From positions 1 to 11,720 of the forward strand of contig JAIYCF010000131.1 of NCBI GenBank assembly GCA_027488165.1: a stretch of 11,720 bases of DNA, written 5' to 3'. Below are positions 6,193 through 11,720 of the stretch, in pieces (the first letter of the stretch is position 1; each line of letters opens with the position of its first letter). Made by a program: the position numbers and the translations under genes. The notes under the pieces are model-generated. The model was not told the DNA's origin. It did no database searches and was given only the letters and a program-made list of their open reading frames with translations. The DNA comes from Streptomycetaceae bacterium (lineage in GTDB: Bacteria > Actinomycetota > Actinomycetes > Nanopelagicales > Nanopelagicaceae).

Positions 6193-7845
6193 TTAGTGGC
6201 CTTCCGTTTTCACGTGTGGGTGATGCAGGTCAAATGCCGGACGTTCTGAGCGAATACGTGGCATCGTCAAGAAGTTATGGCGAGGTGGAGGGCAAGATGT
6301 CGCCCACTCAAGAGATGAGCCATAACCCCAAGGATCGTCGCAATTAACTAGCGGTGACTTGCGGGTAATCCAAACGTTTACAAAGAACGGAATCATCGAC
6401 AGCGCCAAAAGTGCAGAGCCAACTGTTGAGATCATATTCATTCCAGTGAAGCCATCTGTTGCTAAGTAATCAGAGTAGCGACGTGGGAAGCCCTTAATGC
6501 CGAGCCAGTGTTGAATTAAGAATGTTGTGTGGAAGCCGAAGAAGAGGGTCCAGAAATGAATCTTTCCAAGGCGTTCGTTGAGCATGCGACCAGTCATCTT
6601 TGGCCACCAGAAGTAGAAACCGGCAAACATTGCAAAGACCACGGTTCCGAAGAGAACGTAGTGGAAGTGCGCTACAACGAAGTAAGAGGCGGATACTGCG
6701 AAGTCCATCGGAGGTGAGGCCAAGATGATTCCGGTGATTCCACCAAATAAGAAGGTGACGAGGAAGCCCATAACCCAGAGCATTGGAGTTTCGAAGGTTA
6801 CGTGGCCACGCCACATAGTGCCGATCCAGTTAAAGAATTTAACGCCCGTCGGAACACCGATTAAGAACGTCATAAACGAGAAGAACGGGAGCAGTACTTG
6901 ACCGCTGGCAAACATATGGTGCGCCCATACTGCAACTGATAGCGCTGAGATTGCGATAGTTGCAGCGATCAAACCTTTGTAACCGAAGATTGGTTTGCGG
7001 CTAAAGACCGGCAAAATTTCAGTTGCAATTCCGAAGAATGGCAACGCCAAGATATAAACCTCTGGGTGTCCAAAGAACCAGAACAAGTGTTGCCAGAGCA
7101 TGGCGCCACCGTTGGCCGGATCAAAGATATGGGTACCAAAGAGACGATCGGATTCGAGCGCCAATAAAGCTGCTGCCAATGGAGGGAAGGCAAGCAGTAC
7201 CAAAATAGAAGTTAAGAGAACGTTCCAAGAGAAGATCGACATACGAAACATCGTCATACCTGGCGCGCGCATTGTGAAGATCGTTGTAATGAAGTTAACG
7301 CCGCCCAGAATTGTTCCGAGACCAGATACGGCCAGACCGATTACCCAAAGATCTCCACCAATTCCTGGTGAATATGTTGAGTTGGCAAGAGGTGCGTAGG
7401 CGGTCCATCCAAATGATGCAGCGCCTCCAGGAGTTAAAAATCCTGCGACTGCGGTAATACTTCCGAACATAAATAGCCAGAACGAAAGCATGTTAAGGCG
7501 AGGGAAGGCCACATCTGCAGCGCCGATTTGCAGCGGCATGATTACGTTTGCAAAACCAACGAACAGCGGGGTTGCAAACATCAGCAACATGATCGTTCCG
7601 TGCATTGTGAAAATCTGGTTGTACTGCTCGTTACTTAAGAACTGCATTCCTGGGCGAGTTAGCTCAGCACGCAAAAAGAGCGCCAATAGGCCGCCTACTA
7701 GGAACCAGCCAAAGGTGGCCATCAGATACATATAGCCGATCGTCTTGTGATCAGTTGAAGTAATCCACTTTACAAAGTTTTTACCTTTGGCCGATGGTTG
7801 CGCACCTACTGGATTTATCGTTGGACGTTCTGCATAAGTGGTCAT
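6193..7845 (-). CDS. ctaD: Cytochrome c oxidase subunit I, heme a/a3-CuB catalytic subunit
   Basis: Reduces O2 to water and pumps protons in the cytoplasmic membrane. 550 residues with twelve expected helices. Ligands: H82 and H395 for heme a, H393 for heme a3, and H260, H309 and H310 for CuB, with Y264 of GHPEVY as the His-Tyr cross-link. E262 in that motif marks an A1-type oxidase. D111 (IGAADVAFPRLN) is the D-channel entry and K336 (PTGVK) the K-channel lysine; P454-R455-R456-Y457 is the heme propionate arginine pair. All catalytic and proton-channel residues I can place are intact. Odd: upstream of HFHY the sequence runs DFAVSASYF (381-389), with Ala386 where other oxidases have the Mg/Mn-binding Asp. 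The ATG at 7845 overlaps the ctaC stop by four bases (ATGA), implying translational coupling. Confidence 0.98.
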   Translation of the reverse strand: MTTYAERPTINPVGAQPSAKGKNFVKWITSTDHKTIGYMYLMATFGWFLVGGLLALFLRAELTRPGMQFLSNEQYNQIFTMHGTIMLLMFATPLFVGFANVIMPLQIGAADVAFPRLNMLSFWLFMFGSITAVAGFLTPGGAASFGWTAYAPLANSTYSPGIGGDLWVIGLAVSGLGTILGGVNFITTIFTMRAPGMTMFRMSIFSWNVLLTSILVLLAFPPLAAALLALESDRLFGTHIFDPANGGAMLWQHLFWFFGHPEVYILALPFFGIATEILPVFSRKPIFGYKGLIAATIAISALSVAVWAHHMFASGQVLLPFFSFMTFLIGVPTGVKFFNWIGTMWRGHVTFETPMLWVMGFLVTFLFGGITGIILASPPMDFAVSASYFVVAHFHYVLFGTVVFAMFAGFYFWWPKMTGRMLNERLGKIHFWTLFFGFHTTFLIQHWLGIKGFPRRYSDYLATDGFTGMNMISTVGSALLALSMIPFFVNVWITRKSPLVNCDDPWGYGSSLEWATSCPPPRHNFLTMPRIRSERPAFDLHHPHVKTEGH

Positions 7846-8591
7846 GCTGCGCTCGCCTTCAGAGTTTCGATATAAGCCTTGTAGTCAGCAACTGAGACAA
7901 CCTTTACGGTGAAGAGCATTTGTGCGTGATTGCGACCGCAGAGAATGTTGCATCGTCCTGGATAAGTTCCAATTTTATTTGCGGTGAATTCGAGGCTATT
8001 TGTGACGCCCGGAAGATTCTGCATCTGGATCATAAACGCTGGAATCCAGAAACCGTGAACCACATCATTTGATTCGATTGTGTAGCGGACTCGCTCACCA
8101 ACAGGTACTACCAAAGTTGGTGGCTGCGCTGGAGTTCCGGTAACCAGCGCTTTTGGACCAGCTTCTGGATAACCGAACTGCCATGACCATTGGAAACCAT
8201 TGACTGTGATCTCGTGCTTGTAGTTACTTGTCTTTTCGACGATCTTCTCTTGCTTGACCGCGGTGTAATAAAAGAGAACTGCAACGATGATTAGCGGAAT
8301 AATCGTGTACGCAATTTCAACTGGAATGTTGTACTGAGTCTGCTTTGGAAATTCACCTTTACTTGCTTTAGCGCGGTGGAAAATCGCTGGCCAGATAATC
8401 AGAACAAATGTAATTACGCCGACAACGGCAGCAGCGATCCATGCGCCTTGCCAAAGCGAAAGCGAAATTTCATTTACGCTTGAAAGGCCTTCCTCATAAC
8501 CAAGACCTGAGACCTTTGAGCAGCCACTTAAGAGAAGAGTTAGTGGAACGGCTAGAAGTACCAGAGCACGCGAGCGTTTATGGGCGGACAT
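7842..8591 (-). CDS. ctaC: Cytochrome c oxidase subunit II, CuA lipoprotein
   Basis: Accepts electrons from QcrC at the binuclear CuA centre and passes them to heme a. 249 residues. The signal sequence ends in a lipobox (LSGC, C24), so the mature protein should be lipid-anchored. Two membrane helices (about 47-71 and 90-112) precede the cupredoxin domain, which carries the aromatic electron-entry patch QWSWQF (134-139). CuA ligands are H179, C214, C218, H222 and M225. Odd: the residue between the cysteines that is usually Glu in C-x-E-x-C is Ile216 (the sequence reads CNILCG). That Glu normally gives a backbone carbonyl to copper and its side chain to the interface Mg/Mn. The ATG at 8591 has TATCCT seven bases upstream and no Shine-Dalgarno. 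First gene of ctaC-ctaD-ctaF-SRPBCC. Confidence 0.97.
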   Translation of the reverse strand: MSAHKRSRALVLLAVPLTLLLSGCSKVSGLGYEEGLSSVNEISLSLWQGAWIAAAVVGVITFVLIIWPAIFHRAKASKGEFPKQTQYNIPVEIAYTIIPLIIVAVLFYYTAVKQEKIVEKTSNYKHEITVNGFQWSWQFGYPEAGPKALVTGTPAQPPTLVVPVGERVRYTIESNDVVHGFWIPAFMIQMQNLPGVTNSLEFTANKIGTYPGRCNILCGRNHAQMLFTVKVVSVADYKAYIETLKASAA

Positions 8592-8598
8592 GAGGTTA

Positions 8599-8604
8599 AG
8601 GATA
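8599..8604 (-). promoter_or_regulatory. Putative -10 box of leaderless ctaC operon transcript
   Basis: The minus strand reads TATCCT, then TAACCTC, then the ctaC ATG at 8591, seven bases apart. No Shine-Dalgarno is present and the ACCTC just before the ATG repeats what precedes the receiver gene. The whole divergent gap to the next gene is only 38 bases, so any -35 must lie at or beyond the start of the plus-strand neighbour. Confidence 0.5.
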
Positions 8605-8616
8605 GTCGGCTAATTC

Positions 8617-8620
8617 GGAG
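8617..8620 (+). promoter_or_regulatory. Ribosome binding site deciding a TTG start
   Basis: GGAG at 8617-8620 lies nine bases before the TTG at 8630. It is the main support for TTG initiation of the desulfurase-like gene, because no ATG is in frame nearby. A GTG seven codons further in (8651) is the alternative but has no comparable upstream motif. Confidence 0.4.
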
Positions 8621-8629
8621 TTAGTCGCA

Positions 8630-9718
8630 TTGGCTAGTAGCGTTCGCTGGGTGGTACGAGTCACAGGAAACTTCCAATCAGAGACAGCACTCAATTCCCT
8701 TGCCGCGCAAGCCTTGGTTGCTGCAATGGACAGTGGTTGGGCCGACCCCAAAAAGATAGGCCAATCACCAAGTCGCGCCGCCCAGCTAAGAACCAGCGCT
8801 ATCGAATCCCTCGCTGCAAATTTAGGATTAAAAGCAGATCAAATCGAGATCACGGGAGAAGTTGGGCTCGGATACTTTCTCTGCCTGGGAGGTTTCTTAG
8901 CGCCGGAACGAAAGTTGTTCTACGGTGCTGGCGATAGATCAGGTGTAATTGCAACGGCGAGATCGCACCAAGGACACTCAGAAATTATTCCGCTCTCTCC
9001 CGACGGAGCGTTAGATTTTTCAGAAGTTAAATTAACTCCCAACTCGGTGCTTTCATTTCAATTAGCAAATGGTGAAACTGGTGTAATCAATAAAGTGCCT
9101 GAGCAATTGCCAGAAGATCTATTGATTGCAGTTGATGCCACCGCTTCTGGTAGCCGCGTACCTTTACCTGAAAAATGGAGCAGCGCAGTCTTCGATTCCA
9201 GATCATGGGAAGGTCCGGCCGGTGTTGCAGTTGTTGCATTAGGAGATGCCGCCAACTGGAAGAACCCTCTCCCCCACATTTCGGCTGTGCGCCGAACTTA
9301 CGGAACTTTTTCACTTCCGCTCTTAATAGCTAGCGCCGTTGCGCTTGAGAATTTCAGACCTGACGATGAAAACATCAGGAAGCTGAGCGCAAAAATCCGC
9401 ACCGAAATCAAACGTGAGATTCCAGACTCAAGCATTGCGGGAGATCTTCATAAATCACTTCCTCATCTGACTTCACTGGTAATTCCTGGTTGCAATGGTG
9501 AAGAGATTCTTCGGGGGCTAAGTGCGCGCGGCCTTTCAGTTGATTCAGGATCTGCCTGCACTGCAATGAATCTACAGCCGAGCCATGTCCTAGCGGCTAT
9601 GGGGCTACCAACTGATGGAAATATCCGAATTACCTTGCACTCAGAAACAACTGCAGATGAAGTTGATTTACTGATTACCGCTTTGGTAGATGAGGTTCGA
9701 TCTCAGCAGCAGCGCTAG
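8630..9718 (+). CDS. Class V aminotransferase / cysteine desulfurase-like protein lacking the PLP lysine
   Basis: 362 residues from a TTG start, resembling the NifS/IscS fold. Retained: LANGETGV (145-152) with the PLP-contacting Asn147, the Asp169 of AVDA that pairs with the PLP ring nitrogen, the sulfur-carrying loop SGSAC with Cys310, and IR (332-333) before the C-terminal helices. Lost: the usual S-x-H-K-x-x-GPKG segment reads DSRSWEGPAGV (189-199), placing Ser192 where the Schiff-base lysine should be. The N-terminal family signature (LDNAATTP) and the SGATE loop are also absent. It may be a non-catalytic relative, a sulfur acceptor or scaffold, or a PLP enzyme of another kind. It lies 38 bases from the divergent ctaC, and its 3' end overlaps the convergent kinase gene by 44 bases. 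The reading frame is intact. Confidence 0.75.
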   Translation: MASSVRWVVRVTGNFQSETALNSLAAQALVAAMDSGWADPKKIGQSPSRAAQLRTSAIESLAANLGLKADQIEITGEVGLGYFLCLGGFLAPERKLFYGAGDRSGVIATARSHQGHSEIIPLSPDGALDFSEVKLTPNSVLSFQLANGETGVINKVPEQLPEDLLIAVDATASGSRVPLPEKWSSAVFDSRSWEGPAGVAVVALGDAANWKNPLPHISAVRRTYGTFSLPLLIASAVALENFRPDDENIRKLSAKIRTEIKREIPDSSIAGDLHKSLPHLTSLVIPGCNGEEILRGLSARGLSVDSGSACTAMNLQPSHVLAAMGLPTDGNIRITLHSETTADEVDLLITALVDEVRSQQQR

Positions 9719-10655
9719 CGCCGTATGCATCTTTAAAACGCGAAAGAAATTCTTCTGAAGTAAAGCGGTACTCCTGAGTGCCAGTCGTTTCAATTACATA
9801 GGTAGCAATCATCGAGCCTAGCTGCGCACATCGTTCGTGGTTTAAGCCCCAAGCCAAACCAGCCACAAATCCTGATCTAAAGGAATCTCCAACGCCGGTT
9901 GGATCGGTTTTTGACTTTTCAATTGGGCAAGTAACTTTAATCGTGTCTCCGTGCAGCGACTCAACTCTTGCTCCTTCAGAGCCCAGCGTCACGATTCGGT
10001 ACTTAACTTGTTCGAGAATCTCGCGATCGCTCCAACCAGTTTTCTGAATTGCTAGTGCTAATTCATATTCGTTTAAGAAAAGATAGGTGGCTCCGGTTAT
10101 GAGTTTCTTGATCTCTTCGCCGTCCATGCGCGCCATTTGTTGTGAAGGATCGGCCGCTATTGCGATTCCCTCCTGGCGTGCTACTTCGGAATGGCGAAGC
10201 ATCGCTTCTGGGTCATCTGGTGAAATAACTATCAGATCTAGCTTGCCGGTCTTGTCCATGATTGGAGCGAGTTCAATGTTGCGCGCCTCTGACATCGCAC
10301 CAGGAAAGAATGATGCGATCTGATTTAACTCAGTATCTGTCGTAACCATGAAGTGCGCGGTGTGAAGCGTTTTTGAAACTAGAACATGCGAAGTGTCCAC
10401 ACCGTGGCGCACTAACCAAGCATCGTAGTCAGGCCAATCAATTCCGACTGCTGCGATCAAGATTGGGTTTAAGCCAAGCGAACCCATACCGAAGGCAATA
10501 TTTGCTGCGCATCCCCCGCGACGAACTTCCAGGCCATCTACGAGAAATGAGAGAGAAACTTTTTCGAGTGAGCCCGCAACGAGTGAGTCGGTGAACTTTC
10601 CAGAGAAAGTCATCAAGTGGTCTAAACCGACGGAGCCAGCAACGCCAATCTTCAT
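9675..10655 (-). CDS. PfkB/ribokinase-family carbohydrate or adenosine kinase
   Basis: ATP-dependent phosphorylation of a sugar or nucleoside in the cytosol. 326 residues, normal for the family. The substrate-binding signature RRGGCAANIAFGMGSLG (45-61) and the second PfkB signature TDPTGVGDSF (250-259), with catalytic base Asp257 and the anion-hole glycines, are both present. FLNEYE (193-198) resembles the NxxE region. By position, this is the equivalent of the M. tuberculosis Rv2202c (adenosine kinase AdoK, also called CbhK) in the same neighbourhood, so adenosine is a good substrate guess, but the sequence alone does not fix it. It begins 39 bases after the Fe-S carrier gene and is probably co-transcribed with it. 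No Shine-Dalgarno is evident. Its last 14 codons overlap the convergent desulfurase-like gene. Confidence 0.88.
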   Translation of the reverse strand: MKIGVAGSVGLDHLMTFSGKFTDSLVAGSLEKVSLSFLVDGLEVRRGGCAANIAFGMGSLGLNPILIAAVGIDWPDYDAWLVRHGVDTSHVLVSKTLHTAHFMVTTDTELNQIASFFPGAMSEARNIELAPIMDKTGKLDLIVISPDDPEAMLRHSEVARQEGIAIAADPSQQMARMDGEEIKKLITGATYLFLNEYELALAIQKTGWSDREILEQVKYRIVTLGSEGARVESLHGDTIKVTCPIEKSKTDPTGVGDSFRSGFVAGLAWGLNHERCAQLGSMIATYVIETTGTQEYRFTSEEFLSRFKDAYGASAAAEIEPHLPKR

Positions 10656-10680
10656 GCGGCAACCATCGCGGTTAACAACA

Positions 10681-10709
10681 AGTTGAAAGAGTCTTTAGTT
10701 GAAAGAATC
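10681..10709. repeat. Imperfect 13-base direct repeat spanning the Fe-S carrier stop codon
   Basis: AGTTGAAAGAGTC (10681-10693) and AGTTGAAAGAATC (10697-10709) differ at one base and are separated by three bases. On the coding (minus) strand, the second holds the final codons of the A-type carrier gene and the first lies just after its stop, so it looks like a local duplication of the gene's end. Confidence 0.6.
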
Positions 10710-11066
10710 GCCGCAGGCGCAAGATCCGCCAGCATTTGGATTGTCAATTGTGAAGCCCTGCTTCTCAATGGTGTCAACGAAATCGATAGTTGCGCCCATT
10801 AGATAAGGATCGCTCATCTTGTCTACAACAACTTTTACCGTTCCGAATTGATGCGAGATATCGCCTTCTTGATTGCGATCATCGAAGTAGAGCTGGTAGC
10901 GCAGACCTGAACAACCACCTGGTTGAACAGCAACGCGGAGGTAGAGATCATCGCGACCCTCTTGAGCAAGCAGAGCAGCAACCTTGGCTGCAGCAACTTC
11001 TGTAAGGACGATAGGGCCAGTCGATGCTGGCGCTTCTGTTGTTGAGTTTGATGTCTCTGTAGTCAT
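10695..11066 (-). CDS. erpA: A-type iron-sulfur carrier (HesB/IscA/ErpA family)
   Basis: Receives and delivers Fe-S clusters to apo-proteins. 123 residues from the ATG at 11066. The three family cysteines are C52 (QPGGCSGLRY) and C116 and C118 (GSCACGDSF). The LTEVAAAKV helix and the strand YQLYFDD match the family, while a Ser/Thr-rich tail of about 17 residues precedes the domain. I chose ATG 11066 over an in-frame TTG at 11072 because TAGTCT lies exactly six bases before it, as at the other leaderless starts. Symbol erpA is by family resemblance; iscA or hesB are equally possible, and the actinobacterial member in this position corresponds to Rv2204c. Divergent from nadA, whose product needs a [4Fe-4S] cluster; quinolinate synthase and the Rieske protein are plausible clients. 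Confidence 0.9.
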   Translation of the reverse strand: MTTETSNSTTEAPASTGPIVLTEVAAAKVAALLAQEGRDDLYLRVAVQPGGCSGLRYQLYFDDRNQEGDISHQFGTVKVVVDKMSDPYLMGATIDFVDTIEKQGFTIDNPNAGGSCACGDSFN

Positions 11067-11072
11067 AGGCAA

Positions 11073-11078
11073 AGACTA
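11073..11078 (-). promoter_or_regulatory. Putative -10 box of leaderless Fe-S carrier transcript
   Basis: The minus strand reads TAGTCT, then TTGCCT, then ATG at 11066. The six-base gap would place the transcript start at the ATG. No Shine-Dalgarno and no clear -35 are seen. Confidence 0.45.
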
Positions 11079-11121
11079 CCTGCCACCTACGGTCGATGCG
11101 ACAGCAACGCTAAATATGCGC

Positions 11122-11127
11122 GAGAAT
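11122..11127 (+). promoter_or_regulatory. Putative -10 box upstream of nadA
   Basis: GAGAAT matches TATAAT at four positions and ends six bases before ATG 11134, the same geometry as GATACT before ctaE. It is weak by itself; TAAATA at 11111-11116 is a competing -10 that would give a short leader. Confidence 0.25.
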
Positions 11128-11133
11128 GTGTCC

Positions 11134-11720
11134 ATGTCCACACCTATTCGTTCGACATCTCGTTCGACATCGCTCACTGATCTGCTCCTTCTTGGGCAAG
11201 GTCGCGATCTGGCATCTGAACGAGGCGTCTCCTGCACTGGCGAATTGCCAGAAGCGAGCGATCCAAATTTAATCCAACGAGCAAGAGCCGCCCGCGCTGC
11301 ACTTGGCGATCGCGCACTGGTTCTGGGCCATCACTATCAGCGAGATGAAGTAATTGAATTTGCCGATGTAACTGGTGATTCTTTTAAATTGGCACAAGCT
11401 GCTGCCGCTCAATCGAACGCTGAGTACATAATTTTTTGCGGCGTGCACTTCATGGCCGAGAGCGCTGACATTTTGACTTCGAATAATCAGAAGGTAATTC
11501 TTCCAGATCTCGCAGCAGGTTGTTCGATGGCAGATATGGCGACAGCAAATCAAGTTACCCAATGCTGGAAAGATCTCGAAGCAGTCGGTGTTGCCGATAA
11601 AACAATTCCAGTTACCTACATGAACTCATCAGCTGCGATCAAAAGTTTTACCGGCGAACATGGTGGAACTATCTGCACATCATCGAATGCCAAGAAGAGT
11701 ATGGAATGGGCGCTTTCTAA
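11134..11720 (+). CDS. nadA: Quinolinate synthase A, 3' end cut by window
   Basis: Condenses iminoaspartate with dihydroxyacetone phosphate to quinolinate in de novo NAD synthesis, using a [4Fe-4S] cluster. 195 codons are visible and the frame is open to the window edge. Motifs: GHHYQRDEV (65-73), ADVTGDSFKLA (77-87), FCGVHFMAES (101-110) with the first cluster cysteine C102, LPDLAAGCSMAD (123-134), YMNSSAAIK (162-170), and GGTICTSSNA (177-186) with the second, C181. The third cysteine should lie beyond the window. In-frame starts exist at 11116 (ATG), 11128 (GTG) and 11134 (ATG); I chose 11134 because a -10-like hexamer sits six bases before it, with moderate certainty. The N-terminus carries an in-frame 12-base duplication (RSTSRSTS). 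Only 67 bases separate it from the divergent Fe-S carrier gene. Confidence 0.95.
   Translation, partial: MSTPIRSTSRSTSLTDLLLLGQGRDLASERGVSCTGELPEASDPNLIQRARAARAALGDRALVLGHHYQRDEVIEFADVTGDSFKLAQAAAAQSNAEYIIFCGVHFMAESADILTSNNQKVILPDLAAGCSMADMATANQVTQCWKDLEAVGVADKTIPVTYMNSSAAIKSFTGEHGGTICTSSNAKKSMEWALS
11148..11171 (+). repeat. Perfect 12-base tandem duplication at nadA 5' end
   Basis: TCGTTCGACATC occurs twice back to back (11148-11159 and 11160-11171). It is in frame with nadA and encodes RSTS twice (residues 6-13 from ATG 11134), in a low-complexity N-terminal tail ahead of the conserved domain, so it should be tolerated. Confidence 0.85.

Noticed and set aside
1..11720. Mobile elements, CRISPR arrays, tRNA or rRNA genes
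   Set aside because: No transposase or integrase motifs, no spaced repeat series, and no cloverleaf-like or rRNA-like stretch noticed; nearly all bases are in recognised genes.

Overview
The window looks like a compact, gene-dense actinobacterial chromosome segment of moderate GC (roughly half by eye). Intergenic gaps are a few to about 150 bases, start codons overlap stop codons, and two convergent genes overlap at their ends. Gene content and order resemble the conserved actinobacterial trpD–ctaE–qcrCAB–ctaF/ctaC–sugar/adenosine kinase–HesB neighbourhood (Mycobacterium tuberculosis around Rv2192c–Rv2204c, and the Streptomyces qcr/cta locus), both recalled from memory. The moderate GC and streamlining would fit a small-genome freshwater or marine actinobacterium (Nanopelagicales/acI-like), but that is inference. 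I see no mobile element, CRISPR array, tRNA or rRNA.

Layout. 1-1070 (minus): a lone receiver-domain protein followed by trpD (tryptophan synthesis, cut by the window edge). 1220-5260 (plus): ctaE-qcrC-qcrA-qcrB, which encode oxidase subunit III and the whole cytochrome bcc complex. 5279-8591 (minus): ctaC-ctaD-ctaF plus an SRPBCC-fold protein, running convergently into qcrB across a shared palindrome that contains both stop codons. 8630-9718 (plus): a cysteine-desulfurase-like protein that lacks the PLP lysine. 9675-11066 (minus): an A-type Fe-S carrier followed by a PfkB-family kinase. 11134-end (plus): nadA, cut by the window edge.

How it works together. QcrABC oxidises menaquinol and passes electrons through the diheme cytochrome QcrC directly to the CuA site of CtaC, then to heme a and heme a3/CuB in CtaD. 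Actinobacteria are known to assemble this as a bcc-aa3 supercomplex, and every core subunit is encoded here. The right-hand part (desulfurase-like protein, A-type carrier, [4Fe-4S] quinolinate synthase) looks like an Fe-S/NAD neighbourhood.

Most notable observations: (1) residues that normally form the non-redox Mg/Mn site between oxidase subunits I and II appear replaced in both CtaD and CtaC; (2) the desulfurase-like protein keeps the catalytic cysteine loop but has Ser where the Schiff-base lysine should be; (3) operon-leading genes carry a -10-like hexamer 6-7 bases before the ATG and no Shine-Dalgarno sequence, which points to leaderless mRNAs; (4) an SRPBCC protein sits in the oxidase operon.
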